Shown here piece after piece: positions 46,724-57,213 of a stretch of DNA of 64,000 nt. The notes beneath the pieces are model-generated. The model ran no database searches. It was not told where the DNA came from and was given only the letters and a program-made list of their open reading frames with translations. Made by a program: the position numbers and the translations under genes. Within the stretch, counting starts at the first letter, position 1; the number at the start of each line of letters is the position of its first letter. Origin of the DNA: Gelatoporia subvermispora B (lineage: Eukaryota; Basidiomycota; Agaricomycetes; Polyporales; Gelatoporiaceae); NCBI GenBank assembly GCA_000320605.2, contig KB445791.1, forward strand, positions 1,158,298 to 1,222,297, given 5' to 3'.

Positions 46724-49700
46724 TCAGCTGGTACCATTCACCAGCACCGCAGGGGCGTCGTGCGCGCCCTCCGAGGCCGCCTTCTCGCGGCCCTCTCCAT
46801 CCACACCGGCGGGGACCGCCCCTCCGTTCTCGTGCGCAGTACCAGTAGCCGTAGTCCGCTTGCCCTCCTCGCCGTCTTCACCGAGCGGCATGCTTGCGCC
46901 GCGGATCGTCCTCCTATCATCCTCATCCTCGCCCTCCTCCGGCTCGCCCTGCGTCACGGCCGACGACGTTGCGACCGGCGTCGCGTCGCCCTCCTGCGCG
47001 GGCGCCGCGGGTACCTTGGCGGCGCGCGACGCAGACGGGTAGCGCACGCGAAGGAAGCCAGCGAGCGGCGCGAGGTCGAGGAACGCGCGCGACTTGCGCG
47101 CCGTCGGCGTGGCCAGCTCTGGCGTCGTCGCGCCGCTGGCGGGCGGCGAGCCGTGCGCGATCGTCTCGGCCGCGATTGGCGCAGAGGCCTCTGTGTCTGG
47201 CAACCCGTCCGGTGGGCTGGATGGCGAGTGTGTGATGTCTATGGGCGGAGTCGACGCGGTGAGGATGGGCGATTGTAGCGATACGATCGAGTCTGAGGAT
47301 GAGGGAAGAAAGCGCTGCGGTCTGTGCGGTCTGTTAGCCGCGTCCGAGGGAATTTGCGGTGTACGTACGGAGGGTGTGCGAGCTCGCCATCAGTAAGAGT
47401 CAGTAGCAGATTCTTGAGATTAGGTAGGGTATGTCGCATGTCAAGGGCACGCAGATTCCGGTCAACCATGAGCTGCACAAGCCATATCAGCACCAGTCAT
47501 GGAACCACACAGAGAGAATGCACACCATCTCTATATCTTTATTCAACAAAAACACACCATACTCGAAGCGATACGTATCCACGCCTCTTGAGAACAGAGG
47601 GAACCTAAAATCACAGCCCATCAGCACAAACACGCACCAACTCCCCTGCTCCGCAACTCACATTCTAGGACCCACCATCGCAGAGATGCCATCCTTGATC
47701 AACGATCGGCTGCCCACACACGTCACGGGGTAAACCAGGTGCTTCCCCAAGTACGCCGCGAGCAGCTGCACGACCTGCGCAGCATACCCTAGCGCGGTCG
47801 CGACCGTCTCCTCGCCAATATCCTTGTGCGCGGGCACCGTGAGCGGCGGAGCGGGGTCGGACGGGCCGAGCGGGATCGGCAGGGGCACTTCGAGGACGGT
47901 GAACAGCAGATCCGGCGGAGAGCGCAGCTCGATGGGGAAGATGTCTGATAGCGTGGCGATCAGGGCGCTGCGGCTGGGCGTGAGTGCTTCTCGGAGTGAC
48001 GACAGACGAGCTCTGCGGGACGATCATCAGCATGAATAGATCGATGTAAGATGTAGCTTCTATGCAATCGGGCGTACCTCTCTTCGAACAAGTCTGATTC
48101 AATGTCGGGCTCGACCTGAGAATCCTGTGCGAGAGACTCATTGGCTATCGCGAGAGTTTCCCTGCGCCGTAACAGGTCTTCTCTTCGCGCGCGTATTCGC
48201 TCACGTACTATACAGACATGAGCTTCATCAGGTGGCAACCGAAAGTTAACAGGGCTCACATGAGCTGCAGTCATCTTCAACCGTTCGCCTTTCGTTCTCC
48301 AGTTGGTTTACCCATGCTTGGCGCTCGGAAACTTCGCGGCTCTTTTCGTTAATAAGCTTGAGACCGACGTGCAATACGAAAGCAAACGGACAAGTCCGGC
48401 CGCAAGCAGACAGGGCAGGACCGCCCAGGCAAGGATAATTCGAAAGAAATGCTCACCAGAACGGTGCTAGGTTGAGTTACCGACGCATCGACTTTGCGCA
48501 CGAGATCAGCGAGGGACTGTTCCGTGTCCGTGATACAGGCCTGAAGGTTAATGAGCCTGTCACACAGTCAGTAATCAGCACACATCAGCAGCCTCCCCGT
48601 GACGGAGGGTCGATCGGCCGATACGCACTTGAGGAGATCTTGCCAACCTGCGCTTCGAACCTTCCGCCGCTTGAGCGATCTCTGCTCTTCGGAGTCACTC
48701 CCCGCTTCGCTCGGCTCGTCATCCGGCGTCGTGCGTGACTTCTGCGTACCCTGCTCGGGTAAAATGAGGTCTCCCGCGCTCCGCACTTTCCGGGCGTCGT
48801 TCTCTGGGTCTGAGCTGTACCCCGTCGCACTCACGCCCGCATCATCTGCATGTGGATGCAGAGGACGCAGCGACGGCGCGGGGAGGAAGAACGTGCGCCC
48901 CGGGGGCCCGAGGGCGAGGAGGAGCGTGTTCGGCGGGAGGTGCGCCGGGTGCGCGGCGAGCTGGCGGCACGCGGGCACGATAAGCGACGGGCACACAGCG
49001 GGCGCGAAAAATCATACGCACATCGTCGGGCAGCGGGACGAGCTCCTCCAAATCGAACTCCCAGGCTTCCAGGATCTTCCATTCTGGGCGCGCTGCTGCG
49101 TCCCCGCGCCCGTGCTCGCGCTCTCGCCCCTTCCCCTTCGCTTGGCCGCCGGGCTCATCTTCGCGGAACCTCGCTTCGCTGCTCGCGTGCCCCGGGCTTG
49201 TCCCGGAAGGGCACGCTCCGACGTCAGCCGCGCGTGCCCAGACCTCCAACCGCAGAGTGGAACCGCTCAGGTCGGCTCCCGGCGCGAATTCGTAGCCTGG
49301 TCGAACATCTAGCTGGAAGGAAGGATTCGTCGAGTGTCTGTGGACGGGCGAGATGTAGTCTGGCACAAATGGTTCCAGCTGTGCAGAACTTGAAGTAGAC
49401 AATGGAGGAGATGGAAGAGGCGACAGATCTGGACTGGCAAGGACGCCACGACCATTCGGTGTCTTAGGCAGCGGTGAAGAAAGGGAGGCAGGTATCGCTG
49501 GCCGCTGTTTCGGCGAGGTCAATGAGGACTTAGAGTTGGTCGGCCTAGTAGCCAGGTTCGATGTAGAAGCAGATTTCGCATGCTTGGCAAGGACAGCCTG
49601 TCCAGACGAGACGGAAAGCGAGGCGCCTCGAGCGTAGGTGGTTCTCAACGAAGAGGGAGTATTCACGGAAGCCGTGACTGTACCCCGTCTAGGGATCGTT

Positions 49701-50509
49701 TTGAGCACCGTGTCATGTCCCCGAGCTGGAGACGAGACCCTTCCCGAGCGAGGCGGAGGCGTCAACGGAGGAGTCACAGGCTGCGCAAGTTCTCTGTCTG
49801 CCTCAGCATTCTGGGGTATAGAGATGGTGATGAACGTCTCAACTAGACGAGCTTGTAGGATCTTCTCCAGAGCCTTCTGAGAGGTGTCAGGCAGGAAGCT
49901 GGACAACATACTAGAGCTCGATGCCGACACCTCCCCGAAAGCTCCCGATGTATGAGAAGATGCCACTGACAGCCCCCGAGGACGATGCGAAGGACGGACA
50001 GTAGGAGCCACAGAGCCGCCGCGTCGCGTTAGCTTGGGACTTGTTGTAGATGTCCCCGTCGGTCCATTGAGGGTGCTAGCTCTGGAGAGTGTCCTGCGTC
50101 TCGCGGGGGTCTCACTTGCACGTGCAGGATCCCCTTGAGACGATTCCCCTTCCGACTTGTTCCCATAGAGGGAGTGTATGGAGGCTGTAGAGACTTTCCT
50201 CGTGCGCTTCCTCCCGATGGTCAGGTCGAGGTCGTCAGAGAAATGGCCATGAGAGTTGAATTGGGACTGCTCTGCAGGCTGAGTGAGCGCCGATGCGAAG
50301 GTATCCCGCACTGGAAATGGTGTCAAGTTCCTGACTTGGATGGATTTGATGTGTCGTATTCGTCGCTGTATGCACGGAAGGGTGACACGCGCTCAATTGA
50401 CGACGTCCAAAAAGAGAGGGGCTCTCAACTCAACTGGAGTTGTATCAACCACATCCTTATGCGTGCCTCCAGAGGCTACATTGCGAGCAGATCCCTCCGA
50501 GGCAAGCAT
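46724..50509 (-). CDS. VPS38: UVRAG/Vps38-type subunit of class III PI3-kinase complex
   Basis: Partner of Vps34-Vps15-Beclin in endosomal PI3P synthesis and autophagosome maturation. An N-terminal C2-type region starts RRIRHIKSIQVRNLTPFPVR. Long Ser/Thr-rich insertions follow, with strand sequences such as LEPFVPDYISPVHR and FQLDVRPGYEFAPG, then a GC-rich insertion and WKILEAWEFDLEELVPLPDD. A coiled coil follows (LADLVRKVDASVTQPST, then ENERRTVEDDCSSVRERIRA). The C-terminal BARA-like domain has LVYPVTCVGSRSLIKDGISA, MFPLFSRGVDTYRFEYGVFL, LNKDIEML and LPNLKNLLLTL. The disordered tail ends APAVLVNGTS. The start is uncertain. MLASEGSARN at 50509 shares the frame but is separated by an in-frame TGA, probably removed by a short intron ending CATACAG. 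Confidence 0.87.
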
Positions 50510-50982
50510 CAGGACAGTTTTATCCACGACCTTGAGACCAAGGTTCCCAGGTGTCGATGACGGCTGGTGGCTATGACGCCGGTCTTCTGAATGGGTCGTG
50601 CACACGCTACAGCGTAGCTAGAATTGGCATGAATGGGCACTCAATACGCAATCAGACGGAGAAATGGGTCAGAGTCCAAAGTCGTGCGGTCGTTGTTGTC
50701 GCCTAGAGCCAGAAAGGAATGGATTACTGTCATGCAGAGTCCCAGCAATCGCGGTAGTAGTATGCAGTGAGCGCCACCGGTGCGATGAACCGCCTTGAAC
50801 CGCCCGCAATGGGGTCCATCCCTACTGCGCCTCAACGTTGTCTCCCACTCCATCCTCCTGTTGTCTGGATCTTTCGTCTGCGATTTCTGGTAATCATCCA
50901 GACATTCCTGGCCGGCAATAGTTGCAATAGTTGCTCCGGTGAAGCGCACCTTTGACACGATCATAGCCTCGGATATAACTTC
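50510..50982. other. Divergent intergenic UVRAG / acidic protein
   Basis: Presumed bidirectional promoter region of 470 bp. No extra gene is seen. The exact UVRAG start is unsettled, so part of it may be coding or leader. Confidence 0.5.
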
Positions 50983-52586
50983 ATGCCACCGGTACGCCCA
51001 CCTCCCGCTCGTAAAGTCTCAAATGCATCCAAAGATGCGGCCGCAACACCCAAGCCCAAGAGTGCGCCGAACGCATCCATGCCTCCCCCACCTGACCCAG
51101 TACTACCAATGGCCATATTAGAGCCGGAGATGAATGCTCTGTCGTCTTGTCTTCGGGTTAGTCTCTGGGCGATCGCATATTCAATACCGCTTCTGTTCCC
51201 CTAAACTTATCGCTTATCGCTAGAATGCTGTTGTCAAGACTGGACAAATATATGGCTACTACGCGGATTCTAAGAGACTGTAAGCCACACTCGAGATCAT
51301 CTACTGAACGGACTGAAGTTCGAGCTTCTGGTGGCCCGTAGTGGCATCCAGAAGTACGCACCATATCCGCCACGATCACTCACCTCTGCTCTGGGACGCG
51401 AGGTCGAGAAATACGATCAATTATGCGATGCAATGGAATCGCATCTGGTAAGTTCATGTTTTTGTGGCCTCGTGCGCAAGCAGCCACTAACTAGGTTAAG
51501 TTGCGTGCCATCGCCGTCCTTCAACGAGATGTGGCCCATCAGGAGAAACGCATACAAGCTGAAAAAGAAGCAGCTGCAGCTGCAGCGGCTGTAAAAATGT
51601 CTTCGCCAAGTAATGCTGCTGCCTCGGAGCCACCTCTTTCACCCTCACGATCCACACTTCCTCTGGAGTCGTCAGTTGACGTAGCAAGTGCTGCTCAAGG
51701 TTCCAAGCTCCCAGGCATACTCAGTGCGAGGCGGCAGTCGACTATATCTCTATCCTCGCTGCAACGGCCCGCTTTCCCGCACAAGTTGGATTTGTCCAAC
51801 GTACGCCTCAATCCGGAAGAGGTCTTGCAGAGTGGGCTGTCGTCGCCCGTCACACTGGCGCCAAAATCCGCTCTCCGGACTTCTGTTCATTCAGACCTCA
51901 TGATGGCTGCGCTCGGCGAGGCTGCCAGCAGGCCGGTAGACATCGACCTCACCGTCTCCGACGCGGATATGGATCTCCATAGGTCAAACTCGAACCCGAG
52001 TCTCGAGACTAGTCTCGGCAGCTCAGCGGATAAGCCAATCGAGCTGGACCTCGATATGGACGACATTTTCGTCGATGCCGAGCAGAGGGCCAATGCCAAC
52101 TCACAAGACCCAGGGAAGACCATGTTCCCGTCCATGCCTCCGCACGATACGAATACCAACGCCCCCCTCAATATGCCAGATATCAAGCCCAAATTGGAGG
52201 AACATCTCACTCTGGACATGTTCAAGGAACTCGACCACGCGAATGGTACTGAGCACAGCGATATCTTCGCTTCCATCGATCCCTTGGATCCTCAGGGAGG
52301 CACCTCCCAGCCGCCAGCATCGGATGCGCAGAAAGTGCCTACAGGTGCCCCATCGCCGGGCTCCATCTTGGCGAGCTTCGCGGGTCCATCAAACCCATCG
52401 GAGACCCAGCCGTCGCAACAAGATCAAGCATCGTTCGACTTTAATAGCATCGACCTATCTGGCTTTCAGCATGTGGACACGGGTTTCTTCGGTCCCCAAC
52501 AAGGTGAGACTGGCATGGGTATGATGGGCATGGACGACATCTTCCAGATGCCAGAGGGGGGCGAGCCAAAACCGCCGGAGCCTTAG
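50983..52586 (+). CDS. Unrecognised acidic coiled-coil protein
   Basis: I do not recognise this family. It starts MPPVRPPPARKVSNASKDAA with a Pro/Ala-rich segment, then EPEMNALSSCLR. After an intron (51157-51223) comes either NAVVKTGQIYGYYADSKRL or another frame (see finding). The frame is then firm: IQKYAPYPPRSLTSALGREV, EKYDQLCDAMESHL, an intron with a CACTAAC branch site, and RAIAVLQRDVAHQEKRIQ, an amphipathic coiled coil rich in Ala and Lys. The C-terminal two thirds is disordered and acidic with repeated Asp-rich strings (DIDLTVSDADMDL, IELDLDMDDIF, LTLDMFKELD). It ends in a Met/Gly stretch, PEGGEPKPPEP. Acidic-hydrophobic strings of this sort occur in transcription activation or Mediator-type proteins, but that is only a suggestion. 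Confidence 0.68.
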
Positions 52587-52784
52587 GTTGCACGACACAA
52601 TGCTGATTCGTCCAGTATTTTCTGATTGCGCAATATTCAGGTGCACCAATACTTCACGACTGTATGCAAGCTGGTGACACATAGATGTTTCTATGCAATT
52701 CGGAAGTAACAGAAGGTCGCCGACATACAGCATTCTTAGTAAGATAGCGAAGAGAATTCTCGACCACACCCGCGCGGACGCCTC
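52587..52784. other. Convergent 3' spacer
   Basis: Spacer of 198 bp between the ends of the acidic protein gene (+) and the GYF gene (-). Confidence 0.6.
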
Positions 52785-55700
52785 TTATGCGCGTGCTCCT
52801 TTCTTCTTCTTGTTCACGACCTTAAATCCGCCCCATTCGTTTTGCGCGGGTTTCGGCTGTGTCTTTACGACATCCGCGATGGAGAGCGGCTTGCTTGAGG
52901 TGCTCGCGGGCGTCGCGGCCTTCGGTCGAGATGTCGCATCCGCCTTGCGTCTACTCACGTACTCCGCGGCAAAGCGGCGGCCGTCCATAGTGGTGCTGTT
53001 TGCGTAGATGAGATCAGAGATAATCTCCAGCGTGGACGGGTCGGGGTCCAGAGCGAAGGAGAGAAGCATCGACGAAATCTCCTCGACTGTGTTTCATGAA
53101 TGAGCATTATGCCTGCACAAAATGTTCAAGCACGACTCACTGTTCACGCTATTGTTTAAGCCCTTGAGAGACTCGGTCAGCCACTTGAGGAACTCGTGCG
53201 AAGGAGCAGAGGGTGCCTCTTCAGACTTCGACGCCTTCACAGCGCCTGCAAGGCGAGGGGACGGTGCCGCTATTGCAGGAGTGCGGCCGGCCGGCAAAGG
53301 CGTAGCCACTGCAGAGGCCGAAGCCACAGCTTTGGAGCTTGCCGCGGTCGACATGGGCGGCCTCGTAGGGGCAGCCACAACGGCTGGGGTCTTACCGCCA
53401 ATGCCGACAGTGGTCCAAGCGCCACCGGAAGGCTGGACTGGAGTAGTGGTCTGGGAGTATGCGATAAGCCTAAAACATGTCATAGGTTACTAGAGCCAGC
53501 ACTGACCTTAGTTGTCGTCTCCGCGTACGCCCTCCTCGCGGCAGCGGCGACAGTCTCCTTTTCCTTGGCAGCGAGCTTCTTGCGGCGTTCCTCTTCCTCC
53601 TGGATCTCCTTCATGGTCTTCTTCGCAACAGGCGCCTTAGGCACGTTCGTCCATACCGGGGTAGCTGTCGTAGACGTAGGCGACGGCGACGTAACAGAGT
53701 CCTTGGCAGTTGGCGTACGTGCTGCGCTAGCTTGGGACGTCGGAAGACCCCATGATGTCGTGAAGGTCTGGATCTCCTCAGCAGGTGTCGCGGCGGCAGC
53801 AGCACGGGCGGCCCGTTCGCGCTCGCGCTCAGCAGCCTTCCGAACCTCGAGCTTCTTCGTCTCTGCCTCTTGAATCTCACGCAAGCTCAATGTCGTGGTA
53901 GCGGGCTTCGCCTTCTGTACATCCTCCGTCGACCAAGCCGACTTCGGCTCAGCGGAAACGGGTGTAAGGGGAATAGCCACAATAGGTGCGGGAGCTGCGA
54001 CGATAGGTGGGGATGACGCCTTTGGTACTTGCGTCTGTGCCGCGACGGCCGTTGTCTGTGCCTTTCTAGCGGCCTTCGCAGTCTTGGCGGGTTCAGGAGC
54101 AGCAGAAGGAACCACAGGCCCTTCCGCTGCAGCTGTAACGGGTGAAGGCAAAACCTCCTTGACCGGTTGCGCAACAGCCTCAATTTGCGGTGGGCTGGTC
54201 GCTACCGGTGCTACAGAAGTGGGCACAGACGCTTCCTCTTCCTGTTGGTGAGTGTCGTGCTGTCCGAGATTCGCCGCAGTCAGACCAACAGTCTCTGTCG
54301 GCCACGCCTCGTTCGCTGCTGACTGGGTCGGGAACCATGGTGACTGCTCAGGAGCGGTCTGCATGGCCGGCGCATATGTGGGGTGCGAGGGAGTGACGGG
54401 AGTGATTGGAACGGTGTTGCTCACGGTGGGGAAATTAGGTTCAAATGGTCCAGGACGGCGGAATGCGCTGATGTCTTGCGGGGGAGGCCAGGCGGACTGA
54501 GTTCCAGAACCTGGGGATGCAAACGAGTGTTGATGCTGACCTGCAGGTAGTGTCTGCTGAGCCATAGCAGACTGTCGTTCAGAGTGTGTGTTGAGAGAAT
54601 GTAGGGAGCGTCCATCTAGTTGCGAGGAATATTGAAGGTTGCTGCCCTGAGGGAAGTGTTGGCCGTTCGGGGTATAGTGCGAAGGTGCACCGTTCATGTG
54701 GGGGCCGGGGGCAGCCATGTAGTGCCGCGAGTCTTCCATGCCGGATCTGGCGAAGACATCCCTGTTGACTACCCGAGAACCGCCGCTCGGGCTACCGAAG
54801 CCTCCAACAGGCCCGTAATCTGCTCCCGCGAAGGGGGATGAAGTAGTATGACCGTTGAGCAACGGATCCTGCCCGCGAAGGCCATTTGCGCTGGTAGCCT
54901 TGCTGAAACTGCCAGTAGAGGAAGCCCCATCAACGCCTCCGGTGTGGAACCCAGGTGAAAATGGTCCCGGCTCCAGCACATTTTGCGAATTATCCACACC
55001 TGCGATGCCAGCAGTTAATATCCATCACAGCACCATTCACTTGCATGTATATGAAAACTCACCACCAAAGCCAAGACCTTCCACGGACCGGATGGGCGTG
55101 AGGTTCAAACGTGCACCGTAATTGGGATCAAACGGATCGTTGAAGCCCCCCCGCCTACCCGTAATCGTCGGGTCAAGATTTCCGGTCAGCGCAGCAATGC
55201 GAGGCGCATTGTGCGTTTCGGAAAACACATGACTGTTCATTCGTCCATCAAACGTACTTGGGTCCGGAGAACCGTTGAAGAACCTAGCGCCACCGAAGGA
55301 AGAAGAGGGTGATGCTGATGCGCTGGAGCCGTTATTGAGAAATGAGTCAAGAGTAGAGCTTCGTAGCGATCTCGTTGGCGTGGGCTGATACGGCATAGTA
55401 CGTTCGCGATCCGGTGTAGAGCTTCCAAGTAGAGGGTCGGGGCGGCGAGGTAGTCCAGGAGGTGCAACAGAGTTAATTGTGGGCGTGAGGAACACTGGAT
55501 TGCTTCCCGCACGACGAACCAGTTCACCGACGGGCGTCCAATCCAGGTCGAGGTGAATACATTTCATGAGAAGGTCTGAGGTAAAGTACCCCTCGTCATG
55601 CCAGCGTTGCATGACGTCCGCACGGAAAGGACCTATGAACATCCACAGATACCGTTCAATAAGTGCAGCGACACCTCGGGGGAAGCTGACCGACCTTGAA

Positions 55701-56862
55701 TCTGGCCTTGAGGGTCGATATATGACCACTCAATACTGGTAACATCAGGGACACCGGGAGGCCTCGATAACGCGGGGTCCCCAGTAGCAGGCCCAGATGA
55801 TACGAGCTGAGGACTATGGTCTCTCAGAGATATATTAGCCATAGCCTCGTTTGCAGAGGTAGTAGAGCCTTCATTCGGAATGCCAGCCGCTCCATTCTGA
55901 TTCAGTGTCGTATCCTGGGTGGGTCCTGGCTCCAAAGGTTGGGAGGACTCTCCAGACGGATTGATCCCGGAGGCTGAGGACTCCTCTTCCTCTTCCTCTT
56001 TGATATCAAGGCCCTTGTCGTCAGCATTGGTATTGCCAGTATCCCTGTCCGCACGAGAAGTTCCTCCAGGTTTGGTTCCTCCCTCGCTGACTCGGCGTCT
56101 CGCGGACCAAGATTCATTCAGCACCCCATCAAACCCTGGCGTGTGTCCAATACGCGTGCGAGGGGACGGCAGTGCAGCCTCGCGCGGCGACGTAAGACCA
56201 CCCTGCATGGAGGACAGGGAAAGTTTTCGAGGTAAAGAGAGGGGCGGTTGGTCTTGGATTGCGCGGGTGAATCCCTAATACAAGTACATGGCAAAAGCAC
56301 GCACCCGTACTGTCCCGCCTCCTCCCCACTAGATTTCCGATGCGTTCGCGCATCGGACTGCCCGCTCCAGAGGCAGAATGATTTAACTTCGGCCTTTCCA
56401 GACCAGACGTCGCGAGTGGAGAGAGGAAATCGGTGGACTGGCGCCGACGAATCTCAGAGTTGAGCGAGCCGGCGAAAAGCTGGTGGAGAAGATAATGAGT
56501 TCTGCTGTGTAGGAGCTAACACAACAATTGACCTTCTTCTCATGCTCGCTAAGCTCCTTCAGTCCAACTGGATCACTCCCCATTTCACGGACGATTCCAT
56601 CCCATCTCTCCACCTCAAGTCCGAGACCGCCTTTACCACCGCCTTCCTTGTAGATCCGAAGCATATCCTCCTTCGAGTATCTGAACGGGTTCGTGGTATC
56701 AGGTATCTCCACAGATGGGTTCGCAGCTGCATTGACGAGAGCAGAGTAACTAGAATTTCCAGGAGGTGCAGGAGCAGTGAGCGGCGGGGATGGACCCGGA
56801 CGCGAAGGTCCCTGTTTAGTGCGCATCCACTCAGGGCCAAAGTGCATGGTGCTTGTAGTCAT
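52785..56862 (-). CDS. GYF-domain protein, GIGYF/Smy2-Syh1 type
   Basis: Predicted translational repressor and mRNA-decay adaptor that binds proline-rich partners through its GYF domain. The ATG at 56862 gives MTTSTMHFGPEWMRTKQ. The motif FGPEW and the later FRYSKEDMLRIYKEGGG match the N-terminus of animal GIGYF1/2, where this segment binds the cap-binding protein 4EHP. After a disordered region, the GYF domain reads EWSYIDPQGQIQGPFRADVM, then QRWHDEGYFTSDLLMKC, with the diagnostic GPF...MxxWxxxGYF intact. An intron splits it at IQG/PF. Long Gln/Pro/Ser-rich regions and a charged coiled coil (REIQEAETKKLEVRKAAERE) follow. The C-terminal domain has FLKWLTESLKGLN, SSMLLSFALDPDPSTLEIIS and RRFAAEYVSRRK, ending NKKKKGARA. 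The family identity is clear. Orthology to one yeast member is not resolved. Confidence 0.88.
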
Positions 56863-57213
56863 TTTGCGGAGATTATTCAAGGAGGATAGACCTGATATTT
56901 CGCAACGTCCTGGAGATTGGGACGCAACGATGCGGCGGGAGGTTAAGCAAAAAATCGCAATGTAGCACTGCCCTACACGGCAACGCAGACAAATGAAGTC
57001 TGTGGCATATTCGCGTGACCTACCTCAGGGCCGGCAATTTGCGGAAGGACACAATCCCAAAATTTTGCTTTGTTTTCCGCGCACTTACAAACCGAATTTT
57101 GGCGTTAATCTATTCCATTACATGCGACAAATTCGCCTGGCATCGAAGCAATTATACGGAGTATATAGCCTATGTCAGTCCACGATCATCCTATCCGTAC
57201 ACTCTCCACTTGC
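56863..57213. other. Intergenic GYF / SLC33 gene
   Basis: Short spacer between tandem minus-strand genes, with the GYF promoter and the 3' end of the transporter gene. No gene is seen. Confidence 0.55.

Noticed and set aside
48599..49312. 237-codon plus-strand frame inside UVRAG
   Set aside because: It is Arg/Pro-rich, in GC-rich sequence, and overlaps clear UVRAG coding sequence on the minus strand.
53196..53873. 225-codon plus-strand frame inside the GYF gene
   Set aside because: It mirrors the Ala/Thr-rich coding strand and shows no motif.
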